Positions 44,351 to 56,043 of a stretch of 64,000 bases of DNA are shown piece by piece (position 1 is the first letter of the stretch; each line of letters begins with the position of its first letter). The position numbers and the translations under genes are program-made. The notes under the pieces were generated by a model that had not been told where the DNA came from, made no database searches, and was given only the letters and a program-made list of their open reading frames with translations. The stretch comes from Bactericera cockerelli (lineage: Eukaryota > Arthropoda > Insecta > Hemiptera > Triozidae): positions 12,761,592 through 12,825,591 of the forward strand of contig CM044967.1 of NCBI GenBank assembly GCA_024516035.1, read 5' to 3'.

Positions 44351-45755
44351 TACCTATATGTATTTTTTATAATTATATATTTTTTAAAACATAAAATTGA
44401 CAAATTGTTCTAATGTACTTTCTAATGTATTTAAAAAAGAGCAATAAAAATACAGTCTCATGTTTTATATTATATTCCTTTTGTGTAGCGCAGAATTGTA
44501 GGACCTTTATTTGCCTTTTACAAAAATCCTCTGCGCAACAGTTAATACTGTTGAATGGTAATCTATTGGCTCCTTGTGGTGTGAAATTGTGAATGCCTCA
44601 TGATCAAAAGTAACGTCTCCCTTAAAATTTACTCTGAAATTCGAACCTATCAATAATTCAAACATCTTGACAGCACATGAATTAATCATAATAATGGTAT
44701 CAAAATGTTACTTTTCAAAAGCTATAAATCACACGATCTCTTTAATATTGGAAGTACATTGTTAAGGAACTTTACTCTATCAATATAGTCGCTGGGGAGG
44801 ATTGAAGCAGAGAACATTGCTCTATTTTAAGTCATATAAGAGGTAAAGTGATAGAATGGTGACTTGTTAGGAAAATTTAATCAAACGTGTGGATTGGATA
44901 ATTGGATGTTGTGAGTAGTTAGAAGATTTGACGCAGATGAAGATTCCTGTAAGTTGCTTCATGTCGCATGCAGCTCAGCAACGACTATAGAAAGCAACTT
45001 TTGTGAAGCAGCTTTCCCCAGGCAGTGGTGACACGATTTAAGGTCACTATAAATTAGATCACACCATTAAACAATGTAAAATAGTATACTTTGATGATAT
45101 TATCGACTGTAAAATCTGTCAAAATGACAGAGGTCTTTTATACCAATCGGACAAGTGAGGATCCTATTTGAAAGAAAGGCCAAATTAATAAATTGAAGTT
45201 TGAGATAAAGCATTCAAAAGTTGTCAAATTCTAATTTTGGCAGCTACTAACCTATTTATAGATAATTTTATATGATATTATTTTAGACAAGTTTGCTAGA
45301 TAACTACCTATTTCTATCTTTCTTCAATAATACATTTTCAACAATTTCCCAAAGAAAGAGTATTTGGCCCTTTTCCATGATACGATTTTTAAAAGAAAGA
45401 AAAAGATTTTTTAAGGATCAATAATTTCAAGGTATTGTTTTATTTTCCAAATCGCCATCGGACCCTTCTTTCAAAGAACTCCTCAACTGAATGTCTAAAA
45501 TGTGGAAAGTTTAGAGTATTATACTCCGCCAGTGACTAAAGCTCCCTCTCACCCAAGGCGAAGTAACTGATAGTAACTAGTAACTCCTAGACGTGTTAAA
45601 CATCACTATTGTTATCGAAACCTATGGAAACACACAAGTATAGGTATAGGTACTTGAGGGGACTTGCTATTGCGGATTGAGGAAGATATTACCTACTTCC
45701 CAGTGTATCGGAAGATTTCAGAGGTGTTTTAAGGAGAGAGAAACAATTAGTTAAG
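44351..45755. other. Mostly unassigned AT-rich DNA
   Basis: 44485-44515 (GTGTAGCGCAGAATTGTAGG) is the outer end of a SINE-E-like repeat. I recognise nothing else. Confidence 0.3.
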
Positions 45756-45850
45756 CTTTATTTAAAAAAATATCGCCTTATTTACACTGAACGATTAGGA
45801 CTAATGAGTCCCATTATTCCAGCAGTAACCCCAAAGACGTAAATATAAGT
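45756..45850 (-). repeat. SINE-B tail fragment
   Basis: ATCGCCTTATTTACACTG and TAATGAGTCCCATTATTCCA are the complement of the SINE-B 3' region. The head is absent. Confidence 0.6.
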
Positions 45851-45919
45851 GGTCAAAATCATAATCATTTTTGAAATCATTTTTGCATCTAAGCCTACAT
45901 CTTCTCACTTTTTATCTTG

Positions 45920-46095
45920 TAGTCAAGTGGTTAAAGCGCTAGTCTGGGTAATCCAGGTAGCGTATTAGGGATCCGTTGGTTCGCATCCCACATAATGTAT
46001 GAATTTTCGTCATTTATTTGAGTATATGACCACATAAAAATAAGACTCTGAGGGTTAGGTGTTAAAAAATAATTTAAGCATTAACCTCGCCTGGT

Positions 46096-46096
<1 letters not shown>
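45920..46096 (+). repeat. SINE-A copy ending in a long T tract
   Basis: The head carries small insertions (GTCTGGGTAATCC and GCGTATTAGGGATCC). The body is intact to CTCGCCTGGTG, after which a run of about 28 T residues replaces the normal end. Confidence 0.75.
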
Positions 46097-46129
<33 letters not shown>

Positions 46130-46139
46130 TGAGCGTTTC

Positions 46140-46345
46140 ACAGCCTTTTTTATTTCATAGCCATGAAACAGGAGCTACTGTAGAAGCTTGTGGTCTGTGT
46201 TGTAGCCTGCCCAGCCCATCCTGCAGTATGCCTCCCCTCTGATGGGCGAGAAGTGACACAATACTTCCCATTTAGGTGCTGGGTCAACACGAGCGCACTG
46301 GAAGGTATCCCTTACAAACAACTGTTTGTAAGGTTACATTCCATT
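46140..46345. repeat. GC-richer repeat-like block with a perfect hairpin
   Basis: The block CAGCCTTTTT...CTGGAAGGTATCC is unassigned. CCTTACAAACA (46310-46320) is followed after two bases by its exact complement ending 46333. Confidence 0.5.
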
Positions 46346-47689
46346 AAAGAGAATTGAATGGGTGAGTAGAAGAACATGCTATGTCAAAAATTGACTTTGC
46401 AGGAGAGCAATAATACTACATTACTATGCTGTAGATGTAGATTCTATAGGTTTCCTCCACTCTAAAATGATTTTTACTTCCGAGAAATTTCTAATATTAG
46501 AAATCGGAAGTATTGTGTTCGTTTTTGTAAAAAAAAATATTTTTTTGCTCCGATTTCAATTTTTTTCATATTTCTGGACGTTTCATAACCTACTGAGTAA
46601 ATTTGGTTTTGTGTCCGTCTGTCGGTCTGTCGGTCTGTCTGTCTGTCTGTCTGTCTGTCGGTCTGTTAAAACGATTCCTTGTAACGCGCAAATCTATTTA
46701 TATTTATTTTTAAATTAATTATAATTTGACTCTGATATTGAAAATCCGAAATTTTGGACAAAACAGTAAAAAAATAAGGCCCACGACTTGCCGATACAGA
46801 AATTTTTGTAGAATCTAGAATGTATAAAAAACAATATTCTACCATATAAAACAAATTTGAAGAAAATCGGTACAGTCGTTTTGGAGATACAAGTAATTTT
46901 CTATAAAATCTCAAAATTGGCACGTGTTTACAATGTGAAGCAATCACGAGGAAGTATTGTGTCCATAATTGGCAGTGTTTTTTTCCATAGTTATAGTGGG
47001 TATTTCTCCTTCATATTCAACGAGGTGATAGAAAAGAATACCTAGCATGTTCTTCTACTCCCCATTCAATTATTATTATTATTATTATTAATTATATGAA
47101 GTAGTAAGCATGTAAGTATTGTAAGTTGCTGATGGAAACCGTCTTAGCGCAAACTTTTTATAGAAAGGATTTACGCATTACAATTATTACAATTTCTTTT
47201 TTCTAAAAGAATGTATCTTTCTCTTATTCACCATAAAGTTGTACCGGATTCATACGACTGTAGTCAGTGCGTGACCTGAAACAAATCTGATGAAATAAAT
47301 AAAGTACAGCACTATGAATATTATTTCATTTAGCGTAAAGTATAAGAGGTTTATAGTGTTTAAGAATTTAATAAATTATAATTAAAAATAAAACACCATT
47401 CTGTTCTACGCTATGAGCATAAAGTTCAAGGGGCTATCATCACAGAGTCTATAGAAGTCGTTAGGTGAGCTAGTATAAATCACCAATAACTAAAGTGAAA
47501 AAAAGCTTCAAAAAATTACCCAAATACCTAGTGTTAGGTATACATTCTTGGATTGTTTACTCAAATATATGTTCAACAGTTCAGAATTAGTTAGGTACTC
47601 ATTATTGAAAGATACTAATTTGGACCGAATAATAAATTCAAAAGGTTTCACCTTAGCAACACCAGAAAAGAACCACACTTTTTTGACTG
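46346..47689. other. AT-rich DNA with a TCTG microsatellite
   Basis: GTCTGTCGG/TCTG units fill 46612-46667. Such tracts followed by AAAACGATT...GTAACGCG are common in insect interspersed repeats. No coding region is supported. Confidence 0.4.
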
Positions 47690-47845
47690 GTTTCAGAGGT
47701 TAAGGGATCCGTTGGTTCAATTCCCACCCAATGCATGAACTTGTCCTGATTGACTTGATATTGACACATAAGAATGACACCAAAGCAATTCCCGGAATCA
47801 TGGGACTGCCTAGTCGTAATCTAGCAGTATAAATAAGTACCTATA
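47690..47845 (+). repeat. SINE-A-like copy with SINE-B-like tail
   Basis: Box B GGTTCAATTCCCACC and CAATGCATGAACTTGTCC precede ATCATGGGACTGCCTAGTCG and GCAGTATAAATAAG. It has the same arrangement as 15122-15300. Confidence 0.6.
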
Positions 47846-48186
47846 TATTATTACCTATTTCTGAAAGACCGTGAATATATCCAAGTCAGGTCGCATCTGA
47901 AATCAATTCCCACGTCATTAACAGTGTTGAGAACTAGCAAACTCGTAGGCACCTCCCAGTCAAATGGACGATTATTGTTTGTTTGCAGAGACTAATCCCT
48001 AGGGTCCCCAGACGCTCTCGACATCTGGAATAGTATGGGCCCAATGGTTACACCTATGTTACGAGTGCATAGGATTTCATGTTCAAACTCCTAGGGCTGA
48101 TTTCAGAGGCGATTTCTACTATATATAAAGAGAACAATAAAAATTATGTAGTACATAACTACGAAAAATATAAAGAGAAAATAGAC
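47846..48186 (+). other. Unassigned DNA with a tRNA-like remnant
   Basis: At 48038-48105, GGCCCAATGGTTACACC and TGTTCAAACTCC look like tRNA box A and box B regions of an eroded SINE. The remainder is unassigned. Confidence 0.35.
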
Positions 48187-48322
48187 TTAGGGCGAAATTA
48201 ATAGACGATTTTGTTATACCTCTGTGGCTCTATAAGTCTCGATTTGCGTTCTGTCTTAGATGGGGAAAACCGATGATAAGTCATGACTTCAGTTCTCGAA
48301 GTTGTCTATTAATTTCACACTT
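48187..48322. mobile_element. Small MITE, AATTAATAGAC family, copy 3 (inverted interior)
   Basis: TTAGGGCGAAATTAATAGAC and GTCTATTAATTTCACACTTA form the ends. The interior is in the opposite orientation to copies 1 and 2. Confidence 0.7.
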
Positions 48323-48786
48323 AGTACTCAAAACAAAACAAAAAAATAGTGCGCAATGAACGTAAAGGATTTTAGGATAAGCCAGGTATTAACCAAAGGT
48401 ATGAACAGTTGAACAGTCTCATTGGCAAATTGGCTAATTAGTTTATAACCCTCTTTAATGTAAATGATAACGAACATTCGATGATTTACTTGTATTTAAT
48501 TTTGGTGCGGACTGTTATAAAATGTGTGAGTTGATGAAAAGTCTTTACTCTTGCCTTTCTTTCTTTGTATAAAATACATTATTGAAAATAATTCAGAAGA
48601 TCGATTTCATCTACTGCTTTTAATTAATAATTTTATCATAAACTAGCTTTTTAACGTATCTGGTTCTATATTTAATTTGGCTCTTATATGTTAAAAGTCC
48701 TCATTTACAATGGGTGCAACAACATTATTTATACAGATGTAGAAATTGCCTATAATATCGTTAGATAATATGCATGATAACCATTA
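48323..48786. other. No feature recognised
   Basis: AT-rich DNA without a supported feature. Confidence 0.3.
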
Positions 48787-48959
48787 TCTCTATATATAAA
48801 TGAGAAATATGGACGGGCTTTGTGGCTTTGTGTGCAGGAATTGTTTAGGCGAAACGGTAAGAGATAGCGAAAAATTGATGAGAGATGACCCCAAGTAAAA
48901 TTGCCGGAAAATACCAGGAAAACTATCAAAAGTCCGAAATTCCAAACCGTCCTTGAGTT

Positions 48960-49700
48960 ATGACCTTCCTCAAGCATTGCCTTGAGGAAGGGTCCGATTT
49001 TAAGACAATCTTTGCCCTGGAACTTGAAATCTATCGCCAGGACCTATATTTTTTATTATTTAATAACACATTAGACAAAATTAACTTTCATTTAATTCAT
49101 TTTAGGCCACATTCTGACGTACCGTTCTGGAGATATAAGCCAGAATGTTCGAAATTTCGACCTTTTTTTCAGACTTTTCACGTTTTTTAGCAGATTCCAG
49201 CGCGGAACTTAAAATTTGTCACGAGGACCTATATTTTTTATTACATAATAACACATAAGACAAAACTAGCTTTCATTTAATTTATATTAAGCCACATTCT
49301 GACGTACCGTTCTGGAGATATAAGCCAGAATGTTCGAAATTTTGACCTTTTTTTCAGACTTTTCACGTTTTTTAACAGATTCCAGCATGGAACTTAAAAT
49401 TTATCGCGAGGACCTACATTTTTTATTATTTAATAACAAATTAGACAAAACAAGCTTTCAATTAATACATTTGAGGCCACATTCTGACGTACCGTTCTTG
49501 AGATATAAGCCAGAATGTTCGAAATTTCTACCTTTTATTCAGACTTTTTACGTTTTTTTAGAGATTCCAGCGCGGAACTTAAAAATTATCGCGAGAACCT
49601 ATAATTTTATTGTAAAAACTGTCTGAAAACATCACATGCTTTTAATTGAGCCCTTTGTTGCCATATTCTGACAAACCGTTCTCAAAATATAGGCCAGTTT
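48960..49700 (+). repeat. Imperfect tandem units of about 185 bp inside the Helitron
   Basis: CATTCTGACGTACCGTTCTG recurs near 49111, 49294 and 49481, and a decayed version (ATTCTGACAAACCGTTCT) near 49665. Each is followed by ATAAGCCAG or similar and preceded by AACTTAAAATTTATCGCGAG-like sequence. Confidence 0.8.
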
Positions 49701-49761
49701 GCTACATTATCAATATCCGCTATGATAGATTTGGCTCGGGATTTTGAAATTTACAGCGATG

Positions 49762-49763
<2 letters not shown>

Positions 49764-49831
<68 letters not shown>

Positions 49832-50112
49832 ATGTGTGTGTGTGGATCTGTGTGTGTGGATGGGTGTGTGTGTATGTGTGTGGTTTGTGTGTGGTGTGTT
49901 GTGTTGTGTGTGTGTGTGTGTGTGTGTGTTTGGGTGGGTGTCTGTGTATGGGTGTGCGTGTGGATGTGGATGTGTGTGTGTGTGTGGATGTGTTTGTGTG
50001 TGGATGGGTGTGTGTGTGTGGTTTGTGTGTGTGAGGTGTGTGTGGTGTGTGTATGTGGTGTGTGTATGTGGTGTGTGGGTGTGGTGTGTGATGTATGGGT
50101 GGTGTGTGTGTG
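49764..50112. repeat. TG-rich microsatellite
   Basis: A pure TG run of about 65 bases grades into TGTGGATG/TGTGGTG variants. Open frames through it on both strands are artefacts of simple sequence. Confidence 0.95.
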
Positions 50113-50289
50113 ATGGCTTGGCGAAGCGGGTGCAGCCCGCTAGTTATTGAATAAGTATAGCTTAAACAGAAAGAGAACCCATCTGATTTAGCAAACAAAT
50201 CTGAGGAATAAGAGTTATTATTTATTGAGCCCTTACTGATCGTATTCTCAAAGATAATAATATTGATTTTAATTTAACAAGTAATAAAC

Positions 50290-50499
50290 AATAATACTCT
50301 TTAACTGTTAATGCTGGTTATGCTAAGCTAGGTTAATGCTAAAAGTTTTTCCTACCACCTAACCCTCAGAATCCTGTTATTATGTGTTCACTTACTCAAA
50401 TAAAGGAAGAAAAATTCATGCACTGGGTTTGATTCGATCCAACGGATCCCTTCACAACCTGTGTTACCAGATCATTGCGTTAACCACTCGACTACTAAT
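50290..50499 (-). repeat. SINE-A copy
   Basis: On the minus strand the head TAGTAGTCGAGTGGTTAACG is followed by box B GGATCGAATCAAACC (mutated), the body and the ACTCTTTA-complement end. Confidence 0.75.
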
Positions 50500-51071
50500 G
50501 CACGATAGAGGTGAAATCGAATTGATTTTTGTGATGAAGGGTGGTGATACTGATTTGGTTCTTGTCGTAGTGATGATTATATTCATGTCAATGATGAAAG
50601 TCGAAGATGAGAATAAAGGACAGCCAGAGAGAAGACATCCTGGGAGCACAGGATGAAAGTCCCTGAAGACAAAACGAAATATGTTAATAACAATGGCATA
50701 TATGTTTTTGTTAACATGATTAGTTTATTGTTAACGCAGTGTGCTGGTGTTCATTAGTAGCAGGCGGATGCAACGAACAAAAGATGAAATTAGTGGCATA
50801 ATGGATATCAACATCGACTTTTCCTGCGGTAGCTCTGCTGTGACAGGAGGACAGGAACACAAGGATAAAGCTACAGAGTGACACTGGGTGGAATATGAAC
50901 AGCACACGACTTTCTGTTACCCCACAATTTTACTTTATAGTTCATAAAGCACAAATAAATGACACTAAAGACTCCTTTTTTGCTAGCTATTTATTGTAAA
51001 AAGGGAGTCTTTAGTCCTAAGCTGTGCGTCGGCAGTATTATAAAATAATTTATTTGTAATTGTATCTATTC
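50500..51071. other. Unassigned DNA with a snap-back hairpin
   Basis: ACTAAAGACTCC (50964-50975) is matched by GGAGTCTTTAGT (51004-51015). Frames at 50384-50656 and 50720-50905 are unsupported. Confidence 0.4.
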
Positions 51072-51183
51072 GCAAACCTGGAAGTCGGTGGTTCAAATCC
51101 CAGTTTCAGCACTTTCAGCGTAGATTTGGTAAAGCGAGTTTGAGTAGTTGTGATATCACGAAAGTGATTAACACAAATATGAT
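51072..51183 (+). repeat. SINE-C copy, 5' truncated
   Basis: It starts at GCAAACCTGGAAGTCGGTGG and continues through GAGTAGTTGTGATATCACG to the normal end. Confidence 0.75.
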
Positions 51184-51452
51184 AACTACAATTAATAGTC
51201 AATATTGTTTTATGAATATCTTTTTCTTACCATCGTGTTCTTTGTATACTATTGAGTAACGGGAGGTACAAAGTGATCACACTCTGGGCTTGAGTTCCTT
51301 TCTAATTACTTTGCCCGAGCAGCCTACAATCTACATTGTATAGATACTGTATGAACACCTCGATAAAAGGCTTTGGAATCCAGCTTGTCATGATATCTGA
51401 GTCAAGAGCCTCTTGAAGATACCAATCAGCTGTCGCTACTACTTCTATTACT

Positions 51453-51668
51453 GGTGGTCAAGTGGTTAAGGCGCTAGTCTGGTAATCCAGGTAGCGTAGG
51501 GATCCGTTAGTTCGAATCCCACCCAGTGCATGAATTTTTCCTCATTTATTTGAGTTTGTGCCCACATAATAATAAGACACTGAGGGTTAGGTGGTAGAAA
51601 ATGCTCTGAGCATTAACCTCACTTGGTGGTTACCTTCTACTAAAGTGTGTTATTATTATTATTATTAC
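51453..51668 (+). repeat. SINE-A copy, full length
   Basis: GGTGGTCAAGTGGTTAAGGC through to CTACTAAAGTGTGTTATTAT. It is close to the copy at 17309. Confidence 0.85.
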
Positions 51669-51700
51669 TAGAAGTTCAATAATTCTATCACTACTTTTAT

Positions 51701-51912
51701 CATGTCTCAGTGGTCAAAGCGTCAGTCTGTTAATCCAGAGGTCTTGGGTTTGAAACCCAGCTGGCACAGAAGTTATCCTCTCATTTGGGATTAACCACAT
51801 AATTTAACCACATAAAAATACGACTTGGTCTTCCTGCTGGAATAATGGGACTCATTAGTCCTAATTGAGCAGTAATAAAAATAAGGCGATCCTATTACCT
51901 ATTATTATTACT
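51701..51912 (+). repeat. SINE-B copy
   Basis: TCATGTCTCAGTGGTCAAAG, box B GGGTTTGAAACCC, GAAGTTATCCTCTCATTTGG and the CTCATTAGTCCTAATTGAGC tail. It lies about 30 bp downstream of a SINE-A. Confidence 0.8.
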
Positions 51913-52126
51913 ACTAAAAAAATGTCATGCTTCTCTACAAACCATCGTTCTCCAGGGTGCATGTTTGATTCCTGAACGATCTACATAGCTACTGAGGTGA
52001 GTCACTACTTTTTCTTCTCCTATACTGTTACTACTAATAATTTTGCATTTTTTTTCCTATGAAACGTTATTGTGCTATTATTTTTTTATATTAATTAGAC
52101 ACTTAAAGCAAGTGTTTGTGAATCGT

Positions 52127-52243
52127 AAGAGTAATGTCACAACTCAAATCTAAATTTATCAATATTCCCGATGCTTGGGACTCGAACCACCGCTCTCCAG
52201 TCTGCGAGTCCTCTACCTTATCGATCCAGCTACTGAGGACCGT
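52127..52243 (-). repeat. SINE-C copy
   Basis: The minus strand reads CCTCAGTAGCTGGATCGATA, then GGTTCGAGTCCCAAGC, with a decayed 3' part (TTGTGACATTACTC). Confidence 0.7.
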
Positions 52244-52281
52244 ATTTACTTTACTGCAGACTGCTACTACTACTCGTACTT

Positions 52282-52492
52282 TAATAATAATAACACTCTT
52301 TAGTGGAAGGTAATCAGGCGAAGTTAATGCTCAAAGCATTTTCTACCACCTAAGCCTTAGAGTCTTATTATTATGTGGTCACATACTCAAATGAATGAGG
52401 AAAAATTCATGCACTGGGTGGGATTCGAACCAACGAATCCCTACGCTACTTGGATTACCAGACCAGCGCTTTTAACCACTTGACTACTAGTG
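52282..52492 (-). repeat. SINE-A copy, full length
   Basis: On the minus strand it runs from TAGTAGTCAAGTGGTTAAAA to CTTCCACTAAAGAGTGTTAT. Confidence 0.85.
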
Positions 52493-53277
52493 CGTACTAC
52501 TTCTGATAATAATCTCTCTCTCATCTTCTGAAGTCTAAAGACTCGGAAATCTTGACTATATAGTTGAGGAGCAAATTGTGAAGTGTTATAGATTCCCCAC
52601 ATACTCCTGTGGTGAGTAGTGTCAGTACTGCTGCGTACACGAGTGTGGAAGCTGGGTTTCAATGTGCTGACTCTGAGACAGGGCCGGGTGAACTTGCCAA
52701 GCCAAAAAACTGAGAAGTTTTGCTACATGTAAATAAATTTAAAAAAGCTAGGTTTTATCAAATTTCAGATGAAAATCCGACTAGAGGACGTGTCAAGCTT
52801 ATCTTTTTTATTCTGTTTCATAATATGGCCCTTGAAGTCTGGGGTCAAGAGTTTCTACTTCAATCTAGGAGTCCCTTGGCTAACCCCTTAAACCGGTGTT
52901 TAGATGCCTGTTGATTGCTGCAACTTGAATAATAGCTAGAGTCGTATATCAATATTGTGAAAGACGATTTCATTGTTTGTATATCAGTAGGTCTGTTAGT
53001 CAAGTTTACTAGGAAGCTTTAAACAAGATGAAATAATAAAACTAACTGTTCAATTTATGTGAGGCCAAGATATTGTGAGTTTTACTCAAGATCTTTGCTG
53101 GGGCAGCTGTTTGGTAACGCCTCTTTTAATAAGCTAGAAAAATATACAGTATTGTCTTAAAGACCATTGAATTATGAAATATCTAGAGTAGTACAGAGGC
53201 AAGTTTTAATATTGGGAATTTATTAAGGAATTTATTAAGATCCACCTTGCTGCTGACCACCATGACTATTTAGTTCG
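52493..53277. other. No feature recognised
   Basis: AT-rich DNA. The short frames here run through SINE sequence or have no domain. Confidence 0.3.
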
Positions 53278-53472
53278 GAAAATGAGGATCCTTGGACATC
53301 AATACGTACAAAATGTAATAGGCACTAGTAAAAGAGCCAATTTAAAGATAAACGTATCGATCAACCAAAGTACGTTTATTGTTAAATGGGAGCTTTTAAC
53401 CCGTTATTTTGGCTTTTATAGCTAGTGCCTCTTACCTTTTGTACCATTTCTGTTCCAGGATCCACAATTTTC
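53278..53472. mobile_element. Palindromic MITE, 195 bp
   Basis: The left half (GAAAATGAGGATCCTTGG, GTACAAAATGTAATAGGCAC, TAAAAGAGCCA) is mirrored by the right half (GGCTTTTATAGCTAGTGCCT, CTTTTGTACC, CAGGATCCACAATTTTC) with about three-quarters of positions matching. Confidence 0.65.
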
Positions 53473-53507
53473 TTACTAATAATAATTCCTTGTCCGTGAG
53501 ATAGGGG

Positions 53508-53580
53508 CAGCCTAAATCATGGTGGTGAGAGGATTATATGGACGCCCAGGTCCAATGTCTAGACTCCTCTCATGTCCAAA
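53508..53580 (-). repeat. Dispersed repeat shared with 9262-9345
   Basis: The complement of ATTATATGGACGCCCAGG and CTAGACTCCT matches the segment at 9262-9345 with the same order of blocks. Confidence 0.5.
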
Positions 53581-53796
53581 TTTCTTTTCTTCTTAATATA
53601 AACATGCTCTGTCGTTCACCACGGCTAAGAGGAAGACAATTTGAGGCTATAGTGTGGTAAGTCTCTTTTTGGTTGAAAGGCTCTTCTATAAACAATGTAG
53701 AAGGTTTCTGGTTCTGGGCTTATCATTGTACCATTACGACTTACATGTAATGTATGTATGTACGAATTTCTTTGTGTTGAAGCACAAGGCCTCTTC

Positions 53797-54058
53797 ACAA
53801 TTTTTGTGGGTAGCGCAGTATTACTAAGAGCCTCCTTTACATTTCGAATTATTCTATTACATTTTAATTTCTTTTTACTCTGGTAATGCCGCCACTGGTC
53901 GTTACTCATACAAGTAACTACTCATTTTTCCTCACGAGATATGAGTGGACCCCGAACATCCAAGTACAGAGCAGAAAAATTCCTGCCCCGCTGGGGATCG
54001 AACCCAGGTCACCGTGCGTGCAATGCCCAGCGCGCTAACTCACTCTGCCACGGTGACT
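53797..54058 (-). repeat. SINE-E copy, full length (family reference)
   Basis: On the minus strand: ACCGTGGCAGAGTGAGTTAG, box B GGGTTCGATCCCC, CGGGGCAGGAATTTTTCTGC, CTCATATCTCGTGAGGAAAA, CGACCAGTGGCGGCATTACC, ending in GCGCTACCCACAAAAATTG. Confidence 0.85.
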
Positions 54059-55491
54059 ACGACTTACATGTAATGAGCAATTGAGCATCTTGTAGAACTT
54101 CTCACTTTTCTGTTTTGACTGTTTGAAATGAAAAGTTTTATATAGCGGCGTCAAATTGCAGGGTTCTAGATAGACTTCGAACAAGAGCACACAACTCCCT
54201 GAGCCGTCACTGATTAGACATGGAAACAATCCACGAGCTTCAATAAGTGTATCAATAACAAACAGCATGCTCAATATTGTATTAAGCAGACACATCTCTG
54301 AATAGAGAATACCCACTACAGAACTTGATGAGTAAAAGTAGATGGTTAAGGCAACTTCAAGTAGGTACTGTGTAAAAGTAAGTAAGTACATGGTCGATGG
54401 TTACCTGCATTTCTTTATTGTGTGCGTAAAAGTACAAATGTTTTGAGTACTTTCGAGAGGTGATTATCAAAGTCATAATGGATGAAGTTCTGGCACCTTA
54501 CGATGGAGTGTTGGATCTCTTGTTGAAATATGAAATGTAAAATGTACTAGTAAGTGCTTTATTTAAAGTACCTACTGGTCTGTCGATCAAGAACAAGTGC
54601 ATAGATTTTGATAACATCAGCGATACATGGGCAGAGCTTCTAAACCAGTAGTAGTATATATGCGAATCATCAGTCTTAAAATACTTAAAATGACTGACGA
54701 AAATATTGAACGCACAATTTATAAAACAATAAAAAAAACTAAATGGCGGTCGCTGGGGACGTTAAACAGATTACATACTAGTATTGAAAGGTCAAAAGAC
54801 ATTAACACAATTTATTGGCACCCTAAACATGATTGGCGTTAGGAAAGTTATCCAGTCGTAAATTGTGGAAATAAGAGTACCAAAACCAAAAAATATTACT
54901 AAATTTTGTCCAAAAATATCGATCAAACAAACATGGCTTGGACAAATTCACAGCATTAGAATAACGGAGACTGTGTTATATTAGTTTCATAGCTAAGTTA
55001 ATCTTGAAGAATTGAAAATATCGACCACTGATGCCTGAAATTTATTTCATAACTCAATAGACAGTAAGCCGTAAGCAGTAAGCACCCAACATAGCTTGGC
55101 ACGGGTACCAAAGAAATAATATTTTGAGCTTTGGATATTGTAAACTTACTTACCTAAAAGGTTTTATTTAGACTATCCAAGTAGACAGCTAGTCCCATGA
55201 TAGATGACGTGCAGTCACTTGAAAGGGACCTCGATCAAGGGACATGGTCAGTGTTAAATGATTAAAAATTACTGGTCTTTGTTCCCGAATAACCTGAACG
55301 AGTGAAGCACACTAACTTCGAGTGTACTTGAGAGAGTGAGCCGTGCTTACAACTCATGATTTTGAAGGTAATACAATGGATGTGGAGGATGTGACGGGGA
55401 CAGGGGGGCGCGGGTGAGTTCACGCCACTGAATAAGCTACACGAGATTGAACAGTGACCACCATGACTAAAAAAAAAATTAAATGTTTACC
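54059..55491. other. Unassigned DNA
   Basis: A minus-strand frame (54035-54391) and a plus-strand frame (54627-54842) are open but lack recognisable domains. The first starts inside ordinary AT-rich DNA and ends in the SINE. ACTTCTCACTTTTCTGTTT occurs near 54098. Confidence 0.3.
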
Positions 55492-55760
55492 AGCCACTCT
55501 CCGTGTCCTAACTGATATGACAACTGCTCGTGGTCCAGAGATCTTGAGTTCGATCTACAGTTTGGGCAGGATTTTCTGACAATTTCCTTTTTAAAAAATA
55601 AAGAACACATGAAGTAGTGAGGTTGGCATTTCTAACTCAACCTAGACTGGGTGAGGTTTTGTGGGTAGCTGGTACGATTTCCAGTGATCGGAGGGCACAA
55701 CTCTTGTCCCGAATAACTCATAACAAGACAATATAATCAAAATATAATAACTGGACATTG
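55492..55760 (+). repeat. SINE-D copy, diverged
   Basis: Head CTCCGTGTCCTAACTGATAT, box B GAGTTCGATCTAC, body AGACTGGGTGAGGTTTTGTG and CAGTGATCGGAGGGCACAAC, with weaker matches after that. Confidence 0.65.
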
Positions 55761-56043
55761 CATGAGCAATTGAGCATAGTCATTGGATAGAAACCTTCCA
55801 CCACTGTGAGATAGGTTATGCATAATGGACATAGAATTATTATTTTATGCCTGCCTACCTCTCTTTAAACATGTCATAATCTTACAGCTAACAAATCAAT
55901 TTCAGTGGATGTGCTAGGTGAACCATCTTTATGACTTTATTGATTTTGGATAGAAAATCATGGTTTGTCTTCACTCTTTTAGTATTGAAAACATCAGCAA
56001 AATCCGCAAAGCTGTATTTTAAAAGTAACTTATTGTATTTATA

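Larger units (their letters stand above)
48787..50143 (+). mobile_element. Non-autonomous Helitron, 1357 bp, with internal repeats and a TG tract
   Basis: It starts TCTCTATATATAAATGAG after an A, and ends CTAG before a T, with a hairpin (GCGGG, loop TGCAG, CCCGC) running into the terminal CTAG. The 5' part shares ACGGTAAGAGATAGCGAAAA with the small Helitron at 27777. Internally, three to four imperfect units of about 185 bp (each with CACATTCTGACGTACCGTTC and GATATAAGCCAGAATGTTCG) span 48960-49700, and a TG-rich tract covers 49764-50112. There is no Rep/helicase frame, so it depends on an autonomous relative elsewhere. Confidence 0.78.

Noticed and set aside
49710..50198. Long open frames on both strands rich in Cys-Val or His-Thr
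   Set aside because: They are translations of the TG microsatellite inside the Helitron and have no other coding evidence.
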